From NCBI GenBank assembly GCA_002307315.1, contig DBTZ01000019.1:9211-21377 (forward strand): a DNA stretch of 12,167 nt. Reading direction: 5' to 3'. The notes under the pieces were generated by a model, which did no database searches, had not been told where the DNA came from, and was given only the letters and a program-made list of their open reading frames with translations. Positions 6,367 through 12,167 of this stretch are shown in pieces. The stretch comes from Alphaproteobacteria bacterium UBA1303 (GTDB lineage: Bacteria; Pseudomonadota; Alphaproteobacteria; Micropepsales; Micropepsaceae). Positions within the stretch are counted from its first letter, which is position 1. The number at the start of each line of letters is the position of its first letter. The translations under genes and the position numbers were made by a program.

Positions 6367-7773
6367 ATGGCAACGCGTACGGCCGATTTCATCGACGAAA
6401 ATGCCATCTTTGCCGCGTTGGAAGAAGGCAAGCGGCGGGCGAGCCTCAACGAAGCGGAAACCATTCTCAAAAAAGCGGCGCTGGCGGACGGGTTGACCCT
6501 GGAAGAAGTTGCGGTACTGCTTTCCGTCGACGATCCCGAACTGACGAAAGAACTTTTCAAGACGGCGATTGCGGTCAAGCAAGCCATCTACGGCAACCGG
6601 CTGGTGCTGTTCGCTCCGCTTTACGTCAGCGATTTCTGCATCAACAAATGCGTCTATTGCGGCTACGGCGCCGGTCACAAATTTCCCCGCCGCAAGCTGA
6701 CGACGGAAGAGATCAAGGAAGAAACCCGCATCCTGCTGGAGATGGGCCACAAGCGCATCGCCATGGAAGCCGGCGAAGACCCGGAAAACTGTCCGATCGG
6801 CTACATTCTCGACGCCATCGATGCCGTCTATTCGGTCGACGTCAAGAAATGCAACATCCGCCGCATCAACATCAACATCGCCGCCACCACGGTCGACGAA
6901 TTCAAGATGCTGCATGCCGCCCAGATCGGCACCTACATTCTGTTCCAGGAAACCTATCACCGCGCCACCTATGCCCAGAAACATCCGGTCGGCCCCAAGC
7001 ACGATTACGATTGGCACACCACCGCCTTCGACCGGGCGATGGAGGGCGGTATCGACGATGTCGGCGCCGGCGTGTTGTTCGGTCTCTACGACTACAAGTT
7101 CGAAATGCTGGCTTTGATGCAGCACGCGGCGCATCTCGAAGCCGTATTCGGGGTCGGCCCGCACACCATTTCGGTGCCGCGCATCCGCCCCGCATCCGGC
7201 ATTAATCTCGACAGTTTTCCCCATCTGGTGAACGATCACGACTTCAAAAAGCTCGTCGCCATCATCCGCCTTGCGGTACCCTATACCGGCATGATCGTTT
7301 CCACCCGCGAGAACCAGGAATTTCGCGACGAGATTCTGCGCATCGGCATTTCGCAACTGTCGGGCGGCTCGTGCACCGGCGTCGGCGGCTATTACGACGA
7401 GATCAAAAAACGCGATCCCACCCAGCCGCCGCAGTTCCAGGTCAACGACGAGCGTACGCTCGACGAGGTGATCCAGTCGATCTGTCAGGCCGGCTTTCTG
7501 CCGTCGTTCTGCACCGCCTGCTATCGCCACGGGCGTACCGGCGACCGCTTCATGTCGCTGGCCAAGGTCGGCGAGATTCAGAACCTCTGTCAGCCCAACG
7601 CCATCCTGACCTTCAAGGAATATCTGGAAGACTTCGCCTCGCCCGAGACCCGCGAAATCGGTGAGAAGGTCATTCGAGACTATATGAAGCAGATTCCCAA
7701 TCCCAAGCTGCAGCGCAAGACCGATCAGCGCTTATGCGAAATCGGCCAGGGCGCGCGGGATTTGTATTTCTAG
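6367..7773 (+). CDS. hydG: [FeFe]-hydrogenase maturase HydG, radical SAM tyrosine lyase
   Basis: HydG cleaves tyrosine with S-adenosylmethionine to p-cresol and dehydroglycine, and turns the latter into the CO and CN ligands delivered as an Fe(CO)2(CN) unit for the hydrogenase H-cluster. The 468-residue product has the usual HydG length. The radical SAM cluster motif CX3CX2C is C91-INK-C95-VY-C98. The C-terminal motif CX2CX22C that holds the auxiliary cluster is exact: C382, C385 and C408. The motif GPHTISVPRIRPASG around H266 matches the family, and this His lies close in numbering to the one reported to bind the dangler iron. These features separate it from ThiH, which lacks the auxiliary-cluster motif, and from HydE. 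The cytoplasmic product needs HydE, HydF and HydA, none of which is in the window. The start is set by the GGGAGAG site. feoA follows 132 bases later on the same strand. Confidence 0.97.
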   Translation: MATRTADFIDENAIFAALEEGKRRASLNEAETILKKAALADGLTLEEVAVLLSVDDPELTKELFKTAIAVKQAIYGNRLVLFAPLYVSDFCINKCVYCGYGAGHKFPRRKLTTEEIKEETRILLEMGHKRIAMEAGEDPENCPIGYILDAIDAVYSVDVKKCNIRRININIAATTVDEFKMLHAAQIGTYILFQETYHRATYAQKHPVGPKHDYDWHTTAFDRAMEGGIDDVGAGVLFGLYDYKFEMLALMQHAAHLEAVFGVGPHTISVPRIRPASGINLDSFPHLVNDHDFKKLVAIIRLAVPYTGMIVSTRENQEFRDEILRIGISQLSGGSCTGVGGYYDEIKKRDPTQPPQFQVNDERTLDEVIQSICQAGFLPSFCTACYRHGRTGDRFMSLAKVGEIQNLCQPNAILTFKEYLEDFASPETREIGEKVIRDYMKQIPNPKLQRKTDQRLCEIGQGARDLYF

Positions 7774-7840
7774 TAGGGACAAAAGATTCAACCAGAATAA
7801 TGGGATCGCTTGGCCATAGTGCCTGCGGCGAGAGAGGCGC

Positions 7841-7869
7841 TTGACTTTAGGGGCATTTTGGTGTGAATT
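7841..7869 (+). promoter_or_regulatory. Possible sigma-70-type promoter for feoAB
   Basis: TTGACT (7841-7846, 5 of 6 to the -35 consensus) is followed after 17 bases by TGAATT (7864-7869, a poor -10, 3 of 6). Transcription would begin near 7876, downstream of the GTG at 7870 and upstream of the ATG at 7906. The spacing is ideal but the -10 is weak, and feoAB could also be read through from hydG because no terminator is seen between them. Confidence 0.35.
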
Positions 7870-7883
7870 GTGATTGAGAATTG
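7865..7883 (+). promoter_or_regulatory. Direct repeat GAATTG-N7-GAATTG, possible iron-regulator site
   Basis: Two identical hexamers at 7865-7870 and 7878-7883 lie over the putative -10 box and start site of feoAB. Iron uptake genes are usually repressed by Fur-type or, in alphaproteobacteria, Irr/RirA-type regulators acting here. The AT-rich repeat does not match the classic Fur palindrome, so the assignment is a guess from position. Confidence 0.2.
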
Positions 7884-7905
7884 GTCGCAAGTATGGGTTT
7901 TGTCG

Positions 7906-8184
7906 ATGAGGGGTGATTTTTCCGCTGCCGCCAAGGTCAGTACCCCGCTCGGGCGGGCGGCACTCGGTTACAGTGGGCATGTTGTCGCCATCGATCCCGG
8001 CGTCGGACACGGTCTGTCGGCGGACGAAATGGAACGCCGTCTGATCGAACTCGGCTTCGTCGAGGGGTCGAATGTCGAAATTCTTCATGAAGGGCTGATC
8101 GGCCGCGACCCCATCGCGGTTAGGGTCAACGGCTCCACCGTTGCATTGCGACGCCGCGAGGCGATGGCGATCCTGGTAAAATGA
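7906..8184 (+). CDS. feoA: FeoA, small cytoplasmic partner of ferrous iron transporter
   Basis: The product is a 92-residue SH3-like FeoA domain protein from the ATG at 7906. The core reads GHVVAIDPG, then ERRLIELGFVEGSNVEILHE, then PIAVRVNGSTVALRRREAMAILV, which is the standard FeoA pattern (compare RRLxxLGFxxGxxVxVxxxxPxGDPxxVxxxGxxxxLRxxEA). FeoA supports FeoB-dependent Fe(II) import at the inner membrane. The frame is also open from a GTG at 7870 (104 residues), but the additional MIENWSQVWVLS is not family-like and the likely promoter would start transcription after that GTG. Neither start has a strong ribosome site. The stop codon overlaps the feoB start as ATGA, showing translational coupling. 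Confidence 0.88.
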   Translation: MRGDFSAAAKVSTPLGRAALGYSGHVVAIDPGVGHGLSADEMERRLIELGFVEGSNVEILHEGLIGRDPIAVRVNGSTVALRRREAMAILVK

Positions 8185-10112
8185 CCGGTTCCTGCCATCA
8201 AGTCGATTCCGAGGTTGCCGACGCAAGTGCGACGCCGATTTCTCCCGAAAAGGCGTTTCACCGCATAGCGTTGGTCGGCGCGCCCAATTGCGGCAAGACC
8301 GCTCTGTTCAACGCGCTGACCGGCAAGCGGCAGAAGGTGGCAAACTATCCCGGCGTCACCGTCGAGCGCAAATTCGGCCGTTTCAAGACCCAAAGCGGCA
8401 ATGTGTTTTCGCTGATCGATTTGCCCGGCACCTATTCCTTGCGTGCCCGCAGCCCCGACGAGGAAGTCACCCGCGATGTTGTGTTGGGGCGGTTTGCCGG
8501 CGAGAAACGTCCCGATTTTCTGCTCTGCGTTGCCGATTCCACTAACCTAAGGCTTTCTTTGCGGCTGGTGCTGGAATTGAAGCATGTCGGCTTGCCGATG
8601 ATGCTGGTGCTCAACATGGCCGACATCGCGGCGAAACGCGGTTTTGTCATCGATGTCGCGGCGATGGAGCGCTTGCTCGGCATTCCGGTGACCACGGCGG
8701 TGGCCGTGCGCGGCGGCGGCGTTTGCGCCCTTGCGGATCGCCTCGACCGGCTTGCCGTCGAGGATTTGCCGCGTGGCGAAATCGTCTGGCAGCCGCCGTC
8801 GAGTGCCGATTTGCGCGGCCTCCTGCGCGAGACCGATGCCGTCATCCGCGCTGCGGTAAGGCATCCGCAAACGCGCGATGCCTTGACCGCCAAACTCGAT
8901 GCGGTCCTGCTGCATCCGGTGTTCGGACTCATGGCATTGTTTGCCGTCATGTTCGTGATGTTCCAGGCGGTGTTTGTTGGCGCCGCGCCGGCGATGGATG
9001 CGATCGATTCCGGCTTTACCGCGCTCGGCGATCTGGCCAAGGCGCATTTGCCGACCGGCCTTTTGCAGAGCTTCATCGTCGACGGGGTGATCGCCGGCGT
9101 CGGCAGCGTGGTGATTTTCCTGCCGCAGATCCTCATTCTGTTCCTGTGCATTCTGTTGCTGGAGGACTTCGGCTACATGGCGCGCGCCGCCTTCCTGATG
9201 GATCGCATCATGGGCGGTGCCGGTCTGCACGGGCGTGCCTTTATTCCGCTCTTGTCCAGTTTCGCCTGCGCCATTCCCGGCATCATGGCGGCGCGGGTAA
9301 TCGATCAGAGGCGCGACCGGCTGACCACCATTCTGGTCGCGCCCCTGATGACCTGCTCGGCGCGTATTCCGGTCTATACGCTTATCATTTCCGCCTTCAT
9401 CCCCAACCGGTATTTATGGGGCTGGGCCAGTTTGCAAGGTTTGGTGATGTTCGGGCTATATGCCGCCGGCATCGCCAGCGCGCTTGCGGTGTCATTCGCC
9501 GCCAAGAAGCTGTTTTGGCGCGAGGCGCCGATACCGCCTTTCATGCTCGAACTGCCGGATTATAAAGTGCCGCAAGCCAAAAGCGTGGCGTTGGGATTGG
9601 CCACGCGGGCCGGTTCGTTCCTGACGCGTGCCGGCACCACAATCTTCGCCATTATGGTCTTGATTTGGTTCCTCGCCAGTTTTCCCGCGCCTCCGCCCGG
9701 CGCCTCCGGCCCGGCCATCGATTACAGCTACGCCGCCGCCATCGGCCGTTTCATCGAACCAGTGCTGCAGCCGATCGGCTTCAACTGGCAGATTGCGATG
9801 GCCCTGGTTCCAGGCATGGCGGCGCGCGAGGTGGCGGTGGCGGCGCTCGGTACCGTTTATTCGATCTCCGGCGGCGGCGACGTATCCTCCGGCGTCGCCT
9901 CGGTGCTGGCCGGAAAATGGAGCCTCGCCACCGCGCTGGCTTTCTTGGCGTGGTACGTTTTCGCGCCGCAATGTGCCTCGACCCTGGCGGTCATCCGGCG
10001 CGAAACCGGCAGTACAAGGATGATGTTGGTCGCCTTTTTCTACATGCTGGCGCTCGCCTATGCGGCTTCATTTCTCGTTTATCACGTTACGGTTATGCTT
10101 GCTTCCGGCTGA
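8181..10112 (+). CDS. feoB: FeoB, ferrous iron transporter with GTPase domain
   Basis: This 643-residue inner-membrane protein imports Fe(II), gated by an N-terminal G domain. Visible parts: G1 GAPNCGKT (33-40), G2 GVTVE (58-62), G3 DLPGTYSL (80-87) and G4 NMAD (145-148). The G5 region reads AVAVRGGG, where family members usually have a Ser-Ala pair, a mild departure. A helical insert follows to about 245, then the hydrophobic core begins (HPVFGLMALFAVMFVMFQAVF). Both FeoB gate motifs are present: GLHGRAFIPLLSSFACAIPG (348-367) and LMTCSARIPVY (389-399). FAPQCASTLAVIRRETGS starts at F594. It is shorter than the roughly 770 residues of E. coli FeoB, with a brief C-terminus, as in many short proteobacterial forms. 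The ATG overlaps the feoA stop. No feoC is seen downstream; the next gene is a chemoreceptor. Confidence 0.97.
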   Translation: MTGSCHQVDSEVADASATPISPEKAFHRIALVGAPNCGKTALFNALTGKRQKVANYPGVTVERKFGRFKTQSGNVFSLIDLPGTYSLRARSPDEEVTRDVVLGRFAGEKRPDFLLCVADSTNLRLSLRLVLELKHVGLPMMLVLNMADIAAKRGFVIDVAAMERLLGIPVTTAVAVRGGGVCALADRLDRLAVEDLPRGEIVWQPPSSADLRGLLRETDAVIRAAVRHPQTRDALTAKLDAVLLHPVFGLMALFAVMFVMFQAVFVGAAPAMDAIDSGFTALGDLAKAHLPTGLLQSFIVDGVIAGVGSVVIFLPQILILFLCILLLEDFGYMARAAFLMDRIMGGAGLHGRAFIPLLSSFACAIPGIMAARVIDQRRDRLTTILVAPLMTCSARIPVYTLIISAFIPNRYLWGWASLQGLVMFGLYAAGIASALAVSFAAKKLFWREAPIPPFMLELPDYKVPQAKSVALGLATRAGSFLTRAGTTIFAIMVLIWFLASFPAPPPGASGPAIDYSYAAAIGRFIEPVLQPIGFNWQIAMALVPGMAAREVAVAALGTVYSISGGGDVSSGVASVLAGKWSLATALAFLAWYVFAPQCASTLAVIRRETGSTRMMLVAFFYMLALAYAASFLVYHVTVMLASG

Positions 10113-10168
10113 AATGGCGTCGTTAAGATATTCTTTCTGATCTCAGGTGCATCATTTTTACTCGTTTT

Positions 10169-10184
10169 GTCTTTATCGAAAGAC
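10169..10184. promoter_or_regulatory. Small hairpin GTCTTT-ATCG-AAAGAC between feoB and the chemoreceptor gene
   Basis: Perfect 6-base arms around a four-base loop lie 57 bases after the feoB stop and 20 bases before the next start codon. No T-run follows on the plus strand, so it is weak as a feoB terminator. It could be an operator or mRNA structure in the chemoreceptor leader. Confidence 0.25.
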
Positions 10185-10203
10185 GGCAAACGAAGGGTGC
10201 TCT

Positions 10204-12167
10204 ATGATTAAGAATTTTGGTCTCCATACCGTATCGGCTAAGGCGATTGCCTTGATCGTGGGTCTGTTGTTCGCCTGCATTGTCGTGTGTACGGTCTTCA
10301 TTCTCAATCATTTTCGACCGATTCTCGGAACCGAGCGGCTCAAGCAGAACATTTCCGCCGCCGGATTTATCGTGAACCCGGAACGGCTGCCGTATTCCCT
10401 CAAGGATGGCGCGCTGTATTGCGGCGACCGCAAGCTTAACGGCGACTTCACCGGCGTCGATGCGGTGGTCTCCGCCTTCGGCGGTGTGGCTACGATTTTT
10501 CAAGGCGATACCCGCATTGCCACCAATGTCAAGAAACCCAATGGCAGCCGTGCCGTCGGGACCAAGTTGACGAAAGGCCCCGTTTACGATGCGGTGCTGA
10601 AAGGCGGCGCAGCCTATTACGGCGAGGCCGAAATTCTGAAGAAACCCTACGTTACCGCTTATGTGCCGTTGAAGGATCGGGGCGGTAATACCGTCGGCAT
10701 TCTGTTTGTCGGGTTCGAGAAGAGCGTGTTCAACAAGACGTTCGAGGACACGGCGATGATGGCCGGGCTGGCGGGGATCGTGCTGGCGCTGGTCGGCGCC
10801 GTGACCGGCGGCTGGATCTTCCGGCGTCTGTTTGCGCCGTTCAAGCCGTTAAGCGGCCTGATGGAGTCGGCGCAGAACGGGCATTACACCACCGACGTGC
10901 CCTATACCGAGCGCAAGGACGAGTTCGGCACGCTGGCGAAGGTGATCCTCGACTTCAATAAGGCGATGAAGCGTCAGGAGGCCGATAGAGTGGAGGCCGA
11001 AGCGGCCAAGGCACGGGCGGCGGAGGAGCAGAAGCGGGCGGAAGCCGAGGCGCAGAAACACAGCGAGGAACTGGTGGTCGGCACCTTCGGCGAGGGCCTC
11101 AAGGCGCTGGCGGCGGAGCGGCTGGATTACCGGCTTATCGCCGACATGCCGCCGGCCTATCGGGCGCTGCAAGAGAACTTCAATTCGGCGATCGCGACCT
11201 TCGAGCAGAACAAGAAGGACCGCGAGGCGGCGGTGATCCAGCGAGAGAAGGACCGCGAGGCGGCCGAGGCGGCGCAGAAGAAGGCCGAGGAAGAGGCGCA
11301 GGCGCGCAGCGAGGAACTGGTGGTGTCGTCGTTCGGCGAGGGGCTCAAGGCGCTGGCGATGCGCGATCTGACCTTCCGAATGGATTACGACCTTCCGCCC
11401 GGATACCGCCGGCTGCAGAACGACTTCAATGCGGCGCTGGAGCAGCTAGCGGCGGCGTTGAACGAGATCGACACCCACGCTGCGGACATTGCGACGGGAG
11501 CGAAGGAAATCTCGGACGCCGCCCAGGAGATGTCGCAGCGCACCGAGCGTCAGGCGGCAAGCCTGGAGGAGACGTCGGCGGCGATGGAGGAAGTGACGAC
11601 GACGGTGGCGAAATCGGCAACCAACGCCAAGGCGGCAAGTTCGGTCGCCGGCGGGGCGCAGCAGAACGCGCAAAACGGCAACGAGGTAGCGAAGGCGACG
11701 ATGGATGCGATGCAGCGGATCGCGGCCTCGTCGGTCGAGATCTCGCAGATCATCGGGGTGATCAACGAGATCGCCTTCCAGACCAATCTTTTGGCATTGA
11801 ATGCGGGGGTCGAGGCGGCGCGCGCGGGCGAAGCGGGCAAGGGTTTTGCGGTGGTGGCATCCGAAGTGCGGATGCTGGCGCAACGTTCGGCGGAAGCGGC
11901 CAAGCAGATCAGAGCGCTGATCGAAACCTCCGAGAGCGAGGTGGAAGGCGGCGTCAAGTTGGTGACCGAGAGCGGCAAAGCGCTTTCCGGCATCGCCGCC
12001 GACATCGAGAAGATCAACGCCCTGATGGCCGAGGTGGCGCAGTCGCAGCACGATCAATCCAACTCGCTGACCGAAATCAACACGGCGGTGAACCATATGG
12101 ATCAGACCACCCAGCAGAATGCCGCCATGGTCGAACAATCCACCGCCGCCGCCCAGTCGATGGCGGA
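10204..12167 (+). CDS. Methyl-accepting chemotaxis protein with Cache-type sensor (partial, runs off right edge)
   Basis: From the ATG at 10204 (GAAGGG at 10192-10197) the frame is open for 654 codons to the window end. A transmembrane helix (about 13-35) leads to a periplasmic region (about 37-183) with a single-Cache pattern: FQGDTRIATNV, GTKLTKGPVYDAVL and YYGEAEI-YVTAYVPL-GILFVGF. A second transmembrane helix (about 186-206) is followed by a HAMP domain, then a charged coiled coil holding two copies of a HAMP-like module (from 287 and 369). The signalling domain has two methylation-type sites, AASLEETSAA (E455/E456) and SAAMEEVTTT (E462/E463), and the hairpin tip FQTNLLALNAGVEAARAGE (525-543), which binds CheA/CheW. 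The ligand is unknown; Cache sensors usually bind small organic molecules. The end of the signalling domain is outside the window. A role in iron or hydrogen sensing cannot be inferred from position alone. Confidence 0.95.
   Translation, partial: MIKNFGLHTVSAKAIALIVGLLFACIVVCTVFILNHFRPILGTERLKQNISAAGFIVNPERLPYSLKDGALYCGDRKLNGDFTGVDAVVSAFGGVATIFQGDTRIATNVKKPNGSRAVGTKLTKGPVYDAVLKGGAAYYGEAEILKKPYVTAYVPLKDRGGNTVGILFVGFEKSVFNKTFEDTAMMAGLAGIVLALVGAVTGGWIFRRLFAPFKPLSGLMESAQNGHYTTDVPYTERKDEFGTLAKVILDFNKAMKRQEADRVEAEAAKARAAEEQKRAEAEAQKHSEELVVGTFGEGLKALAAERLDYRLIADMPPAYRALQENFNSAIATFEQNKKDREAAVIQREKDREAAEAAQKKAEEEAQARSEELVVSSFGEGLKALAMRDLTFRMDYDLPPGYRRLQNDFNAALEQLAAALNEIDTHAADIATGAKEISDAAQEMSQRTERQAASLEETSAAMEEVTTTVAKSATNAKAASSVAGGAQQNAQNGNEVAKATMDAMQRIAASSVEISQIIGVINEIAFQTNLLALNAGVEAARAGEAGKGFAVVASEVRMLAQRSAEAAKQIRALIETSESEVEGGVKLVTESGKALSGIAADIEKINALMAEVAQSQHDQSNSLTEINTAVNHMDQTTQQNAAMVEQSTAAAQSMA
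11062..11208 (+). repeat. Tandem HAMP-like module, copy 1 (inside chemoreceptor gene)
   Basis: Encodes SEELVVGTFGEGLKALA followed by a divergent half and NFNSAIATFEQ. The first part is nearly identical at DNA and protein level to the copy 246 bases downstream. Such modules in alphaproteobacterial receptors resemble poly-HAMP linkers that carry the signal from membrane to kinase-control tip. Confidence 0.8.
11308..11454 (+). repeat. Tandem HAMP-like module, copy 2 (inside chemoreceptor gene)
   Basis: Encodes SEELVVSSFGEGLKALA, then RDLTFRMDYDLPPGYRRLQ and DFNAAL. It is offset exactly 82 codons from copy 1 and joined to it by a Lys/Glu/Ala-rich coiled coil. The strong match of the first 17 residues and weaker match later suggests an old internal duplication under selection. 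Confidence 0.8.

Noticed and set aside
6238..7530. 430-codon open frame antisense to hydG
   Set aside because: It mirrors hydG codons, shows no recognisable domain, and hydG is certain by its two cysteine motifs.
11446..12138. 230-codon minus-strand frame under the chemoreceptor signalling domain
   Set aside because: The plus strand encodes an unmistakable receptor signalling domain; the antisense product is a His/Arg/Leu-rich shadow.

Overview
The window reads as chromosome of a Gram-negative, GC-rich proteobacterium, most likely an alphaproteobacterium of the Rhodospirillales/Azospirillum type. This is inferred from codon use, the style of the FeoB and chemoreceptor proteins, and Sec signal peptides on three predicted exported proteins. 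A HydG maturase implies that the organism makes an [FeFe]-hydrogenase and so has a fermentative or microaerobic/anaerobic phase. No rRNA, tRNA, CRISPR array or intact mobile element was seen.

Left part (1-4899): a divergent pair. On the minus strand is the 5' part of a secreted glycoside hydrolase family 3 enzyme, which runs off the left edge. On the plus strand is a very large exported protein of 1292 residues with an N-terminal LamG-like jellyroll and a Trp/Tyr/Asp-rich central region of no family I can name. The 574-base gap between them holds palindromes that could be operators, one of them resembling a LacI-family site, and a nine-C run. The pair looks like a small polysaccharide-use locus, and the large protein is the best candidate here for something undescribed.

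Middle (4900-6366): the large gene stops right against a decayed insertion-sequence remnant (C-terminal piece of an IS110-like transposase, minus strand). Then comes a minus-strand gene for an exported protein that joins tetratricopeptide-like repeats to a C-terminal four-cysteine LprI-type domain. Its upstream region is shared with hydG and contains two perfect inverted repeats in the hydG leader.

Right part (6367-12167): hydG (radical-SAM tyrosine lyase that makes the CO and CN ligands of the hydrogenase H-cluster) stands without hydA, hydE or hydF in view. It is followed by feoA and feoB, a ferrous iron uptake pair with overlapping ATGA stop/start. The order hydG-feoA-feoB links an Fe(II)-hungry maturation pathway to Fe(II) import, although a separate promoter before feoA is possible. 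The window ends inside a Cache-type methyl-accepting chemotaxis protein that carries two tandem HAMP-like linker modules with an 82-codon period.
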